Shown in pieces: positions 1 through 8,938 of a stretch of 64,000 nucleotides of DNA. Origin of the DNA: Isosphaera pallida ATCC 43644. GTDB lineage: Bacteria > Planctomycetota > Planctomycetia > Isosphaerales > Isosphaeraceae. The stretch's first letter is position 1, and each line of letters begins with the position of its first letter. A model generated the notes under the pieces. It did not search any database. It had not been told where the DNA came from and saw only the letters and a list, made by a program, of their open reading frames with translations. The DNA is taken from contig NC_014962.1 in NCBI RefSeq assembly GCF_000186345.1, positions 3,810,450-3,874,449 of the forward strand, given 5' to 3'. The position numbers and the translations under genes were made by a program.

Positions 1-1191
1 GCGTTGGACAATTCCCGATTGCCCCGACCCGCCGACGTGGTCAACGCCGCTCATCGCCGCATTGTCGATCAACTCATCGAACTGGATAGCTACATCACCC
101 TGAGTTACGCCCGAATCGACCTAACCCGGCGTCTGCTCACACTGGTGGATTGCGGTCACACCGGAATCATCCATCGAAGCGCGTCCAACGGCTCAATCCG
201 CGTCCTCAAAGGAGACAACGTGCCGTTTGGCTTCTCGCCGCGCGAAGTTTACAACGAGGTGACCGTGGAGTTAGAGAAGGGGGATCTCCTGGTGTTTTTC
301 TCCGACGGCCTGACCGAAGCCCGTCATCCCATTCAAGGCCTCTATGGACAGGAACGGTTCCAGGAATGGATCGCGCATCACGCCAATTTGGAACCCAACG
401 ACCTAGTCAAGGCGATCGAACGAGAAATCCGCGGATACAGCGGCGAAAATCTTCAAGACGATTTAACTTGCGTAGCAATACGTATTCTTGAATGGGTTGA
501 TGGCGAGGGGCGCGACACCCCTGCGCCGTTTCGCGTCGCGTCGTGGGACGAGGTGGGTGGCGATCGGACGTCTGGCGAGCGGATCCCAAACTCCCGGGCG
601 TTGGTCCACCACTTTGAGAGCGTTTCGCCGGACGATCCGCCTCCTCTGCCCCGTCCCAATTCGCTCAATCAGCTTGCGGCCGCCTTGGGGGGGGTGCCGG
701 ACACGCCGCCACCGGCCTGGGCCGCTTCGCCTCCCACTGTTTCCTACGAGGCGACCCTGCCTAGTCACTACCATCAACTCAAGAAGGTCCGTCAACTGGT
801 GCGTGACGCCGGCGCCGCGGTCCACGCCCTGGCCGGCAGTGGCTCCTCCTGGGATCCGTTCCGACTTCACGAGGTGGAAATCGCCGTTAACGAGGCGACC
901 ACCAACATCATCCGCCACGCTTACCGCGAGGCGACCGATCGCCATTTCCGCATTCGGGTTGACGCCCAGCCCGACCAGGTTGTAGTGCGGCTGACCGACG
1001 CTGGCGACGGCTTCCAACCTGAAACCGTCCCCATGCCCGCCCTCGACGGCCACCAAATCGGCGGGATGGGGTTGTACATTATGCGAAGCTATCTCGACGA
1101 CCTGCACTATGAACGCAGCCCCGAGGGTCTGAACACCGTAGTCCTCACCCGACGCGCCATGACCCTCCCCCCGAACGATCATGAGTTTTAA
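1..1191 (+). CDS. PP2C (SpoIIE-type) phosphatase fused to RsbW-like kinase domain, 5' truncated by window
   Basis: The reading frame is open at the window edge, so the N-terminus (likely sensor domains) is missing. The first ~160 residues are the C-terminal half of a SpoIIE/RsbU-type PP2C phosphatase: GHTGIIH, the FFSDGLTEA metal-binding motif and the closing QDDLTCVAIRI are visible. After a ~95-residue linker, the last ~140 residues form a GHKL/HATPase_c domain of the RsbW/SpoIIAB anti-sigma kinase type, with N-box EIAVNEATTNIIRHAY, DAGDGF and GGMGLYIM. PP2C enzymes of this family dephosphorylate STAS-domain antagonists and RsbW-type kinases phosphorylate them, so both opposing activities lie in one polypeptide. 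The STAS protein encoded just downstream on the same strand is the obvious substrate (inference). The domain assignment is firm; the regulated output (sigma factor or other) is not visible. Confidence 0.9.
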   Translation, partial: ALDNSRLPRPADVVNAAHRRIVDQLIELDSYITLSYARIDLTRRLLTLVDCGHTGIIHRSASNGSIRVLKGDNVPFGFSPREVYNEVTVELEKGDLLVFFSDGLTEARHPIQGLYGQERFQEWIAHHANLEPNDLVKAIEREIRGYSGENLQDDLTCVAIRILEWVDGEGRDTPAPFRVASWDEVGGDRTSGERIPNSRALVHHFESVSPDDPPPLPRPNSLNQLAAALGGVPDTPPPAWAASPPTVSYEATLPSHYHQLKKVRQLVRDAGAAVHALAGSGSSWDPFRLHEVEIAVNEATTNIIRHAYREATDRHFRIRVDAQPDQVVVRLTDAGDGFQPETVPMPALDGHQIGGMGLYIMRSYLDDLHYERSPEGLNTVVLTRRAMTLPPNDHEF

Positions 1192-1352
1192 TCGTGATGA
1201 ATCGATCTCGACCCCGCCCGTCCCCCAACCCCACCTCGTTCGATCGTCCCCACCAACACCGCCGGCGATCCAGACCCAATCCTGCAAGCAACTTCGACCA
1301 CACACCAACGTTCCCAACCCCTTTCCTTCGTCATCTCGGAGCGCTGCGTTCC

Positions 1353-1688
1353 ATGAATCACGACATTCGCCAGGTCGCCGACGTGACCATCGTCTTACTC
1401 GATACCGAACACCTCGACGCCAGCAATTCCAAGGAGTTCCGGGCGTCGGTCAACCCCATCCTCGAATCACATTCCCATGTGGTTTTCGATATGAGTAAAA
1501 TCGCGTTCGTGGACAGCTCCGGTTGCGGCGTTCTGCTCTCGTGCCTGCGCGAACTCAATTCCCGGGGCGGCGACCTGAGACTATGCGGACTCTCACCCCA
1601 GGTCAGATCACTGTTTGAATTGGTTCGAATGCACAAGATTTTCAACATGTATGAAAGCGCTGACGAGGCGATTTCCTCGTTCGGTTGA
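1353..1688 (+). CDS. STAS-domain anti-sigma factor antagonist (RsbV/SpoIIAA-like)
   Basis: A 111-residue single STAS domain, the normal size for the family. The start chosen is the ATG at 1353 because the conserved fold begins at once (DVTIVLLDTEHLDASN); an upstream in-frame start at 1194 would add a basic, proline-rich tail that looks non-coding. The key motif VDSSGCG lies at about residues 53-59 and contains the serine that RsbW-type kinases phosphorylate and PP2C enzymes dephosphorylate. The protein would act in the cytoplasm as the phospho-switch that sequesters or releases the kinase domain. It follows the phosphatase-kinase fusion on the same strand with a ~160 bp gap, so co-transcription is likely. 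Function by family is confident; the target pathway is unknown. Confidence 0.88.
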   Translation: MNHDIRQVADVTIVLLDTEHLDASNSKEFRASVNPILESHSHVVFDMSKIAFVDSSGCGVLLSCLRELNSRGGDLRLCGLSPQVRSLFELVRMHKIFNMYESADEAISSFG

Positions 1689-1777
1689 AACCGGACTGCG
1701 AAATTCGGCAGCGCAGGCTGAATCTCGGGGCACGCTGAAGGCCCCAAGCCGTTGCGTGAGGCGGCGGAACCGTCAAC

Positions 1778-2920
1778 TCAACCCTCCAGAGCGGTCAGTC
1801 GCGCAGTCAGGTCAATCGCGGCTCGACGCAGTTCCTCCCGGGCTTGGGGGGAAGCGTGATGGTAGGCTCGTTGAAAATCCTTTTGGTCGAACCAGGAGGC
1901 GATCTCTCCAAGCTGGCGCGCGACGATCCGAAGGACTTCTGAATCGTCGGCGATTAGAACTCGACGGACGGGGCCAGCTTCGAAGTGAGACTCGGCCGCG
2001 GGGGAGCTGGCATCGCTTGGGTTGGAAGGGCCGTCGAATTCGTCGGGACCTTCCCAGGGCGCGACGTTAGCGTCGTCTTGGTTGGTGTTGGTGTGTGACC
2101 GCGACGCCGGCCAGTCCGATCGGTCCTCCTTGCCGTCTCCGCAGGTGTCCCGACGCTTGAGGGCCGCTTGGAAGGCGTTGGCGTCGTTCTCGGCGGGAGA
2201 CGACCCGGTTTGGGGGCGATCGGCCCGTTCGACCCGGTCCCGGCGGTCGCGACGCGGGGACGACTGGTTGCCGGAGCAGTCGTCCATCCTCGCCTCAGGT
2301 GCGGTTTCGATTCCCGCTGGAACTCGTTCGGTGGGGAGCGTTTCGTTGGGGTCGCGCGGTAGCCCAACCGAATAGAGTCTGCCATCGGATCCGACTCGTG
2401 TTTCAACCCCGGGAATTTCTCCCGCGGCCGTCAGGTCGCGTCGGAGTTTGGCGATCAGTTCACGGCTCGCGCCGAGGGTCTCGGCGAGCTTGCGGTCGGA
2501 CCAATCGGGATGAAGCTTGACCCCCAGTTCAATTGCGCGTCGCCGTTCATGACGATTCAAAGGCAAGCCGTGTCTGAGATTGGCGAACGCGGCCCACCAA
2601 AGCGCGTCGTGCAAACGGCCCTTGCGAACCTCCGCCCGAATCCGTCCGCCGTTGCGACGCGCGACGGCGGCGAAGCGATGGAATCCGTCGGCAAGCAAAT
2701 GGCGACCGTCCACCTCGAAGACCGTCACTGGAGGCAACCGATCCCCCGCCTCGACGTAACGGGCCACCGTCTCCTCGTCGAGGGCGTCGCGGAGGTTGAG
2801 CAACGGGTCCAGGATCACCTCCTCTAGGTTGAGGGTGGTGAGGACCACTTCAGCGGCTGGGGTCGGGTCGGGCGTTCGCGTCTCAGCGCGGTCGGTCTCG
2901 GACGTGGCGGTCGGACTCAT
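1778..2920 (-). CDS. ParB-like nuclease/HTH domain protein
   Basis: A 380-residue protein. Residues ~30-110 form a ParB/Srx-type N-terminal domain (LNLEEVILDPLLNLRDAL, then LADGFHRFAAV, the ADGxHR signature). It is followed by a helix-turn-helix-like stretch at ~120-165 (NRHERRRAIELGVKL, SDRKLAETLGASRELIAKLR), as in ParB/KorB/StrR-type DNA-binding proteins. The middle (about 190-310) is low-complexity, charged and probably disordered. The C-terminal 60 residues begin with VLIADDSEVLRI, which resembles the first strand and helix of a response-regulator receiver, but too little follows to make a full receiver. The ATG at 2920 is preceded by a GGGGGGAGA Shine-Dalgarno site. No parA lies nearby, so it is more likely a regulator than the chromosomal partitioning protein (inference). 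Confidence 0.75.
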   Translation of the reverse strand: MSPTATSETDRAETRTPDPTPAAEVVLTTLNLEEVILDPLLNLRDALDEETVARYVEAGDRLPPVTVFEVDGRHLLADGFHRFAAVARRNGGRIRAEVRKGRLHDALWWAAFANLRHGLPLNRHERRRAIELGVKLHPDWSDRKLAETLGASRELIAKLRRDLTAAGEIPGVETRVGSDGRLYSVGLPRDPNETLPTERVPAGIETAPEARMDDCSGNQSSPRRDRRDRVERADRPQTGSSPAENDANAFQAALKRRDTCGDGKEDRSDWPASRSHTNTNQDDANVAPWEGPDEFDGPSNPSDASSPAAESHFEAGPVRRVLIADDSEVLRIVARQLGEIASWFDQKDFQRAYHHASPQAREELRRAAIDLTARLTALEG

Positions 2921-3167
2921 CGACAGTCTCCCCCCTCCCCTTCCCTCCGCTTGGTCCCGACCCGAGCTCCGGCTTCGGGTCGCTCGTCGTCTGGTCCCAC
3001 CTTACCAGAAGGTCACCCCGTCCTGGTCATCCAGCTCCACGCCGGACATCGGGTCGGGCGGACGACTGGCAGGGGGGCGCGGTTGTTCGCGGGTCGGTCT
3101 ATGGTGTTGCTTCGTCCAACCCACGGCGCGGGGCCAGTCGAGTTGGACATTTTGAGAGGGCGTCCCC

Positions 3168-4070
3168 ATGCGCATCCTTCTGACTGGCGCGGCGGGTTGG
3201 TTCGGCGCGTTCGCGCTGGAATCCTTGATAGAACGGGGTCACGAGGTGGTGGCCTGGAGTGGTCGGACTCAGGGGGAGCGACGGTTCCAGGATCGTTCGA
3301 TCGTGTTAGAGCCGATCGACCTGGGCCATCCCGACCAAGAGCGTCTGGTTCGTCGGCTGGATCAGGTTGATCCCGAGGCGATTCTCCACGCTGCGGCGAT
3401 CGCCTCGGCGGATGCGGCCTTCCGTGACCCCGACCAGGCGCAACGGGTCAATGTCCAGGCCACCGAAACCCTGGGCCTCTGGTGCGCGTTGCGTCGCCGC
3501 CGTCTGATCTTCACGTCAACCGATTTGGTGTTCGGCGGCTCCGGCCCCCCCCGACGGGAAACCGATCCGGCCCAACCCTCGTTGACCTACGGACGCACCA
3601 AGCTGGAAGCGGAGCGACGCCTCGCCCAGGTGAACCCCGAAGCCCTTTCGGTTCGCCTCAGCCTGATGTACGGCTTGACCCGCAGCGATCGCCTGAGCTT
3701 TTTCGACCAAGTCCTAGCCGATCTCGCCCAGGGCCGCCCCCGCGCGCTCTTCATCGACGAGTATCGCACCCCCGCCCACGCCCCTACGGTGGCGCGTCTG
3801 CTGGTGGAATGGCTCGAATCCCCTACCTTCCCCTCCGGCCTCGTCCATGTGGGTGGTCCTGATCGCCTGAGCCGCTTCGACCTAGTTCGTCAGGCCGCCG
3901 CATGTCTCGGCCTCGATCCTCAACTAGTCCAACCCTCTCGAATGATCGACACCCGCTTCAATGAACCTCGACCCGCCGACGTCGCTCTGGACACCACCCG
4001 ACTCCACGCCCTCAACCCCCGCCATCGCCCCCAAACCGTCTCCCTGGAACTCACTTCTCGGAAAAGTTGA
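3168..4070 (+). CDS. NAD(P)-dependent SDR epimerase/reductase (RmlD-like)
   Basis: A 300-residue extended short-chain dehydrogenase. The N-terminus has the Rossmann motif ILLTGAAGWFGAFA (GxxGxxG type), followed by the acidic/polar cofactor region. ILHAAAIASAD is the conserved strand-4 motif, STDLVFGG carries the catalytic Ser/Thr, and YGRTKLEAER is the YxxxK catalytic pair, so the active site looks intact. The order and length match the RmlD/dTDP-4-dehydrorhamnose reductase branch, which works on nucleotide sugars, but no other rml gene is adjacent and the substrate cannot be assigned. The ATG at 3168 is preceded by GAGAGG at a suitable distance. The gene stands alone between a divergent ParB-like gene and an Rrf2 regulator. 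Confidence 0.82.
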   Translation: MRILLTGAAGWFGAFALESLIERGHEVVAWSGRTQGERRFQDRSIVLEPIDLGHPDQERLVRRLDQVDPEAILHAAAIASADAAFRDPDQAQRVNVQATETLGLWCALRRRRLIFTSTDLVFGGSGPPRRETDPAQPSLTYGRTKLEAERRLAQVNPEALSVRLSLMYGLTRSDRLSFFDQVLADLAQGRPRALFIDEYRTPAHAPTVARLLVEWLESPTFPSGLVHVGGPDRLSRFDLVRQAAACLGLDPQLVQPSRMIDTRFNEPRPADVALDTTRLHALNPRHRPQTVSLELTSRKS

Positions 4071-4256
4071 CCATCGTGACTGGTTCACCCTTGCCGATTC
4101 TTCACCCGCGCCCATAACGGTTTCGTCGATCAGATTGGCGATCGACCGCCCCCCCCGTCCCGGCCGCCCACGGGTCACGAGGATGTCGGTCAAACCTGAA
4201 AGGAACCCTACCGACTCCGACGCGATCGAATCGGAATGATTTTTCCGATTTCTTCC

Positions 4257-4283
4257 TTGCCTCGACGTGGATCCTGGTACAAT
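4257..4283 (+). promoter_or_regulatory. Candidate sigma70-type promoter for the Rrf2 gene
   Basis: TTGCCT (4257-4262) and TACAAT (4278-4283) are separated by 15 bp, shorter than the usual 16-18. The -10 element is near consensus and lies in the ~300 bp gap (4071-4374) upstream of the Rrf2 start at 4375. Nothing else is recognised in that gap. Sequence match only. Confidence 0.4.
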
Positions 4284-4374
4284 AAAACTGGTTCGCTCAA
4301 TCCGGTTTGTTGTCCAGAGCAGGGTGCGACGCGAATCTCGGTTCGTTGAACGACGTTCGAGTGGAGTCGGCGCA

Positions 4375-4869
4375 ATGTTTACGCAACGCGTGGAGTACGC
4401 CCTGAGAGCGACGGCCTATTTGGCCAGTCTGGACGGCTACAACTCAACGACGGAAGAGGTGGCCGAGGCGACCAAGGTTCCCCGCGCCTACCTCTCCAAG
4501 GTGCTGCAGGAGCTGAGGCGGGGTGGAGTGATCCGTTCGCGCCGCGGCGTGGGTGGAGGGATCGTGCTGGCCATCGACCCCAAGGAGCTAACCCTGCTGA
4601 GGGTCGTTCAAGCTGTCGAGCCTCTTCAGCGTATCACCACCTGCCCGCTAGGTCTCAAGGCGCACGGTGCGCGGCTCTGTCCGCTTCACAAGCGTCTGGA
4701 CGACGCGATGGCCAAGGTCGAAGCGGCCTTCGCTGGGGTGACGTTGGCTCAGGTTCTGGCCGAGCCGTCGCTGAGCGTGCCGCTTTGCGGTGGAATCGAA
4801 GACAACCCGGTGGCCCGCCACAACCGCGTCAAACTCAACTTCATAGAAAACGTCGCCTCGGGGAGTTGA
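4375..4869 (+). CDS. Rrf2-family transcriptional regulator
   Basis: A 164-residue protein starting at the ATG at 4375 (GTGGAG ten bases upstream). An upstream GTG in frame is rejected because Rrf2 proteins begin directly with the MFTQRVEYALRA-type helix. The winged helix covers residues ~1-70 (YLSKVLQELRRGGVIRSRRG is the recognition region, then the GGG wing). Three cysteines (about residues 90, 102 and 138, in TTCPLG, RLCPLH and PLCGG) are the expected Fe-S ligand positions of IscR/NsrR-type members, although the spacing differs from both. It therefore probably senses iron-sulfur status, redox state or nitric oxide (inference from family). The next gene on the same strand is acetyl-CoA synthetase, but that has its own promoter, so regulation of it is only possible. 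Confidence 0.85.
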   Translation: MFTQRVEYALRATAYLASLDGYNSTTEEVAEATKVPRAYLSKVLQELRRGGVIRSRRGVGGGIVLAIDPKELTLLRVVQAVEPLQRITTCPLGLKAHGARLCPLHKRLDDAMAKVEAAFAGVTLAQVLAEPSLSVPLCGGIEDNPVARHNRVKLNFIENVASGS

Positions 4870-5344
4870 ACACTTTCCTCACCATGTCGCGCCACCACGA
4901 CGAGGCGGAACGGTCTTGCACCGCGCCGTCCCGTCTTTTCGTCGCGCGCCACGTCATGAATGGGGATCACCTTCTCCAACCCCAATTAGGCGGACGGACC
5001 GTCGTGGGCGTGACGGCGGAGCGGCACAGGGGCGGCGAGGTGGAACGTCTCCTATCCAAGGGATGATTGACAAACCCGCGAGGACGGTTTTACGATCCCA
5101 GACTGGGGTTGATCGAAGAGCCATGCCATCGTGAGCCGCGCGGCCCGCTGAAGTTCGGTCACAGCCAAGACGGCTGGGGTCGAATTCGCCGGGACCGACC
5201 GAAATCGACGCGCGGCGCGACAGGAGAGTCGTCTACCGCGCACCCCAAGTCCGGGTTGCATGGTGGTTGGACTTCTCGGCTGGCTTCGAATCCCAGTGGG
5301 AATCGTCGTTGATTCGGGTGCGCGTCAAGGAAAGGGATTCTCCC
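4870..5344 (+). other. Intergenic region and long acs leader
   Basis: No gene is supported here. The strong promoter at 5067-5096 lies inside, which implies a ~240-base untranslated leader before the acs start at 5345. I see no riboswitch I can name in that leader. Confidence 0.6.
5067..5096 (+). promoter_or_regulatory. Strong candidate promoter for acetyl-CoA synthetase
   Basis: TTGACA (5067-5072, perfect consensus) is followed after 18 bp by TACGAT (5091-5096). It is the best -35/-10 pair in the surrounding gap and points toward the acs gene. Transcription would start near 5103. Confidence 0.55.
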
Positions 5345-7303
5345 ATGAACACGTTTGCCGGCGGTTCGATTGAGAGCGTGCTGGTCGAGAAACGGGTCTT
5401 TCCGCCGCCGGTGGAGTTCGCTAAGTCGGCTCGAATCTCCAGCATGGAGGAGTACCGGACCCTCTGGAACCGCGCCAAGGATGATCCCCAGGGCTTTTGG
5501 AACGACATGGCCTCCCATCTGGTCTGGCGCAAGCCCTGGGACAAGGTGATGGAGTGGACCGAGCCTCATGTCAAATGGTATGTGGGTGGCCAACTCAACG
5601 CCTCGGAGAATTGCGTTGATCGCCACTGCGTCGGTCCCCGGCGTAACAAGGCAGCGCTGATTTGGGAGGGCGAGCCAGGCGACCGCCGGGTTCTCCGCTA
5701 CCAAGACCTCAAACGCGAGGTGGGCCGGTTCGCCAACGTCCTTAAGGCGCAAGGTGTCACCAAAGGGGATGTGGTCGCCATTTACATGCCAATGGTTCCC
5801 GAACTGGTCATCGCCATGCTCGCCTGCGCTCGGATTGGCGCGCCTCACACGGTCGTCTTCGGTGGCTTCTCCGGCGAGGCGTTGGCGGGACGCATCCAGG
5901 ATTGTTCGGCCAAGGTGCTGGTGACCGCCGATGGGGGGTTCCGTCGGGGCAACATCATCCACCTCAAGGAACAGGTGGACGAGGCGTTGGCTCACTGCCC
6001 CACCATCCGCAACGTCGTGGTCCTCAAGCGCACCGGCCATCAAATCCACATGGAACCCGGACGCGATCACTGGTGGCATGAGATGGCCTCAATCGCCTCG
6101 GCCGACTGCCCGCCCGAGCCACTCGACAGCGAACATCCCCTCTTCATTTTGTACACCTCCGGCTCGACCGGCACCCCCAAGGGGATCCTCCATACCACCG
6201 GCGGCTATTTGGTCGGGACGACCCTGACGGCCTCGTGGGTGTTCGACCTCAAGGAAGAAGACACGTATTTTTGCACCGCCGACTGCGGATGGATCACGGG
6301 CCACTCCTACTTGGTCTACGGGCCGCTCTCGAACGGAGCCACCGTGGTCATGTACGAAGGCGCGCCGGACTATCCCGACAAGGATCGATTCTGGCAAATC
6401 GTGCAGGACTACGGGGTGACGATCTTCTACACTGCTCCCACCGCGATCCGGGCATTCATGAAGTGGGGTGAGCAGTACGCCCGCAAGCACGACCTGTCGA
6501 GCCTGCGGTTGTTGGGCACCGTGGGCGAGCCGATTAACCCCGAAGCCTGGGTCTGGTACCGCGAGGTCATCGGCGGCGGCCGCTGCCCCGTGGTGGACAC
6601 CTGGTGGCAGACCGAAACGGGGGCGATTATGATCGCGCCCCTGCCGGGAGCCACCCCGACCAAGCCGGGAACCGCGACCCTGCCGTTGCCCGGCGTGGTG
6701 CCCGAGGTCGTTACCAAGTCCGGCGAGCCCGTTGAACCCAATCAGGGGGGCTATCTGGTCATCAAACAACCCTGGCCCTCGATGATGCGCACCATCCACG
6801 GCGACGATGAACGCTACCGTCGCCAATACTGGTCCGAAATTCCCGGCGTCTATTTCACGGGGGACGGCGCGCGGCGGGACCACGACGGCAACTTTTGGAT
6901 CATGGGACGAGTGGACGACGTGCTGAACGTCGCCGGACACCGGCTCTCGACGATGGAGATCGAAAGCGCCCTGGTTCATCACAAGGCGGTAGCCGAGGCG
7001 GCCGTGGTAGGGAAACCAGACGAACTCCGGGGCCAGGCAATCACCGCGTTCGTGACCCTCAAATCAGGCTACCAGCCCAGTGAGGACCTCCGCCAACAGC
7101 TTCGCCAGCACGTCGCCCACGAAATCGGGGCGCTCGCCCGCCCCGACGACCTGCGGTTCACCGACGCCCTGCCCAAGACCCGCAGCGGTAAGATCATGCG
7201 ACGCCTGTTGCGCGACGTGGCCGCGGGAGTGGAATCGACCGGCGACACGTCCACCCTGGAGGACTTCAGCGTGCTGGCGCGGTTGCGTCACGAGGAGGAA
7301 TGA
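5345..7303 (+). CDS. acs: Acetyl-coenzyme A synthetase
   Basis: A 652-residue AMP-forming acetyl-CoA synthetase, the usual length for the family. It activates acetate to acetyl-AMP and then acetyl-CoA in the cytoplasm, feeding central metabolism. Visible adenylate-forming motifs in order are [12 protein letters not shown] (phosphate-binding loop, ~residue 270), [10 protein letters not shown] (acetate/AMP pocket), [16 protein letters not shown] and [16 protein letters not shown] (hinge), and [13 protein letters not shown] at the C-terminus, whose Lys is the catalytic residue inactivated by acetylation in the family. The ATG at 5345 is preceded by AAGGAAAGGG; an in-frame extension to 5267 lacks such a site. 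The gene has its own promoter with a long leader. Assignment is firm. Confidence 0.96.
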   Translation: MNTFAGGSIESVLVEKRVFPPPVEFAKSARISSMEEYRTLWNRAKDDPQGFWNDMASHLVWRKPWDKVMEWTEPHVKWYVGGQLNASENCVDRHCVGPRRNKAALIWEGEPGDRRVLRYQDLKREVGRFANVLKAQGVTKGDVVAIYMPMVPELVIAMLACARIGAPHTVVFGGFSGEALAGRIQDCSAKVLVTADGGFRRGNIIHLKEQVDEALAHCPTIRNVVVLKRTGHQIHMEPGRDHWWHEMASIASADCPPEPLDSEHPLFILYTSGSTGTPKGILHTTGGYLVGTTLTASWVFDLKEEDTYFCTADCGWITGHSYLVYGPLSNGATVVMYEGAPDYPDKDRFWQIVQDYGVTIFYTAPTAIRAFMKWGEQYARKHDLSSLRLLGTVGEPINPEAWVWYREVIGGGRCPVVDTWWQTETGAIMIAPLPGATPTKPGTATLPLPGVVPEVVTKSGEPVEPNQGGYLVIKQPWPSMMRTIHGDDERYRRQYWSEIPGVYFTGDGARRDHDGNFWIMGRVDDVLNVAGHRLSTMEIESALVHHKAVAEAAVVGKPDELRGQAITAFVTLKSGYQPSEDLRQQLRQHVAHEIGALARPDDLRFTDALPKTRSGKIMRRLLRDVAAGVESTGDTSTLEDFSVLARLRHEEE

Positions 7304-7429
7304 TCCTTATCACCCACCCGCGGCGATTGTCTCACCCCGTCCTTCAACGACGTTTGCGGCCGGAATATAACCCGGTCCCCGCCGCCGATCTCTCCAACCC
7401 TTCGCATTCGCTCTGGGGAGCATCCCGCC

Positions 7430-8752
7430 GTGACTTCGACCCTCGCCCCATCGTCTCGAATTACGGTCTCAAGAGGTTCCGTCCTAAGAACCTCAACCTT
7501 AGTGAGCCTTGCGTGCCTAGGGTGGGTCGCGGTCGGCGGGGACAACCCAGCCTGGGGCCAGGCCGGACGGGAACGTGATCGGATCGACGGGCGTTTCACT
7601 CTGGATGAACGATTTTTCAGCAATCGTCCAGGTTCGGGGACGGGGCCGATCCTAGACGACCTGCCTGCTCTCTCCAACGGCCTAAGCCAGGAGACCGACC
7701 GCCTGCTGGCCAACATCCGTTTTGACCTGGGCGGGTCAAGTCAAGGCCGCAACCTAGAGCGACGCGCTCGGGCCTTGCAGTCCGCCGCCCAGTCGTTCGA
7801 CCGCGCGGTGAGGCTCAGCGGCCTGGAACTTTCCCAAAACGCCCAACGCAGCCGCCTACGCACCCTGTTCCAAGCCGTGGAACGCGCCCACTTCGCCTTC
7901 GAAGAAGAGTTTCAACAGGTGGGGGGATTCTCGGCAATCGAAACCCGCATCACCGCCCGCCGGGTTGCGCGGTTGGTGGGCGAGATCCGCGTTCTACTAG
8001 GATTTGATCTGGGATCCAACCCCATCCCGCCAGGTCTCGACTTCAACCAGGCGCTGCGGCGCATTCAGCTTGCCGACTCGTTCAATCAGGAGACGATTCG
8101 ACGGATCGAGCAACGTTTCGGCCCCTTTTCCGACTATCGAGGGGTGATCCGCGACCTCGACGAGTTGGATTCGCGGTTGCGGCGGTTCGAATCCGCCCTG
8201 GGGTTGGTTGGGTTCGACCCTAACCGGCTGCGCCGCGACTATGCACCCCTGCCGCGGCTGGCCGAGTCGATCGCTGACCAACTTCGCCGCTTGCGTGCGC
8301 CTAGTGACATTGTTCAGACCCACGACCGTACCCGTCTAGAGATCATCCAAGCTGGTCGCTTGCTGGGTCTGGAGCAGGGCGGCCTTCCTGGCGGCGGTTT
8401 CCCTGGTTCTAATCCCACGCTCGTCAACCTGACCGATGCGGCGATCAATGATCTTCAGGTGTTTTTGAGCCAACTCAACGTGACGGTGGTTCCCGAAGGC
8501 TTCCAAATTCGCGTCGAGTCCGAGCGGTTGTTGGCCGACCTGACCACGTTTCGGAGGCTGTTGGACACCGCGGGGCCGGGAACCTCGTTCCGCCTGGAAC
8601 GGGCCTTGGCCGAGGCGGAACGTTCGTTCGAGGTGGTCGATCGTCGGGTCGATCGGGTCTCGGGTGGCCGAATCGGACCCAACATCGCCCGCCTCAAACG
8701 GGTTGGTGCCACCCTTCGCCAACTCCGCGCGGAACTCTTGCGACGACGTTGA
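7430..8752 (+). CDS. Exported hypothetical protein
   Basis: A 440-residue protein that I do not recognise. It starts at a GTG (7430) with GGGGAG upstream. The N-terminus has a basic stretch, a short hydrophobic core (TLVSLACLGWVAVGG) and a likely signal-peptidase site after PAWGQA, so it is probably exported. The rest is rich in Arg, Leu and Glu and looks mainly helical with no cysteines, metal motifs or membrane segments. A weak promoter-like TATAAC lies at 7366-7371. It sits between acs and another exported protein on the same strand, with no functional link visible. Confidence 0.7.
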   Translation: MTSTLAPSSRITVSRGSVLRTSTLVSLACLGWVAVGGDNPAWGQAGRERDRIDGRFTLDERFFSNRPGSGTGPILDDLPALSNGLSQETDRLLANIRFDLGGSSQGRNLERRARALQSAAQSFDRAVRLSGLELSQNAQRSRLRTLFQAVERAHFAFEEEFQQVGGFSAIETRITARRVARLVGEIRVLLGFDLGSNPIPPGLDFNQALRRIQLADSFNQETIRRIEQRFGPFSDYRGVIRDLDELDSRLRRFESALGLVGFDPNRLRRDYAPLPRLAESIADQLRRLRAPSDIVQTHDRTRLEIIQAGRLLGLEQGGLPGGGFPGSNPTLVNLTDAAINDLQVFLSQLNVTVVPEGFQIRVESERLLADLTTFRRLLDTAGPGTSFRLERALAEAERSFEVVDRRVDRVSGGRIGPNIARLKRVGATLRQLRAELLRRR

Positions 8753-8938
8753 GGAACTCACGATGTAGATTGATCCAAATGGGCTGACTGCCTGTCATCC
8801 AGCCGGCCCCCCCATCGCTGAGGGATCAACGGCAATGCGACGAGAGGGGAGTCGGATTCCTCGGATCAATGAGCATTCAGCGAGAAGCGGCGCGTTGGCC
8901 GCGAATCCCTCAAACCGATCAACAAGGAGCGGTTGCCC

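Noticed and set aside
463-1317. 284-codon minus-strand open frame
   Set aside because: It is antisense to the clear phosphatase-kinase gene and has no recognisable domain.
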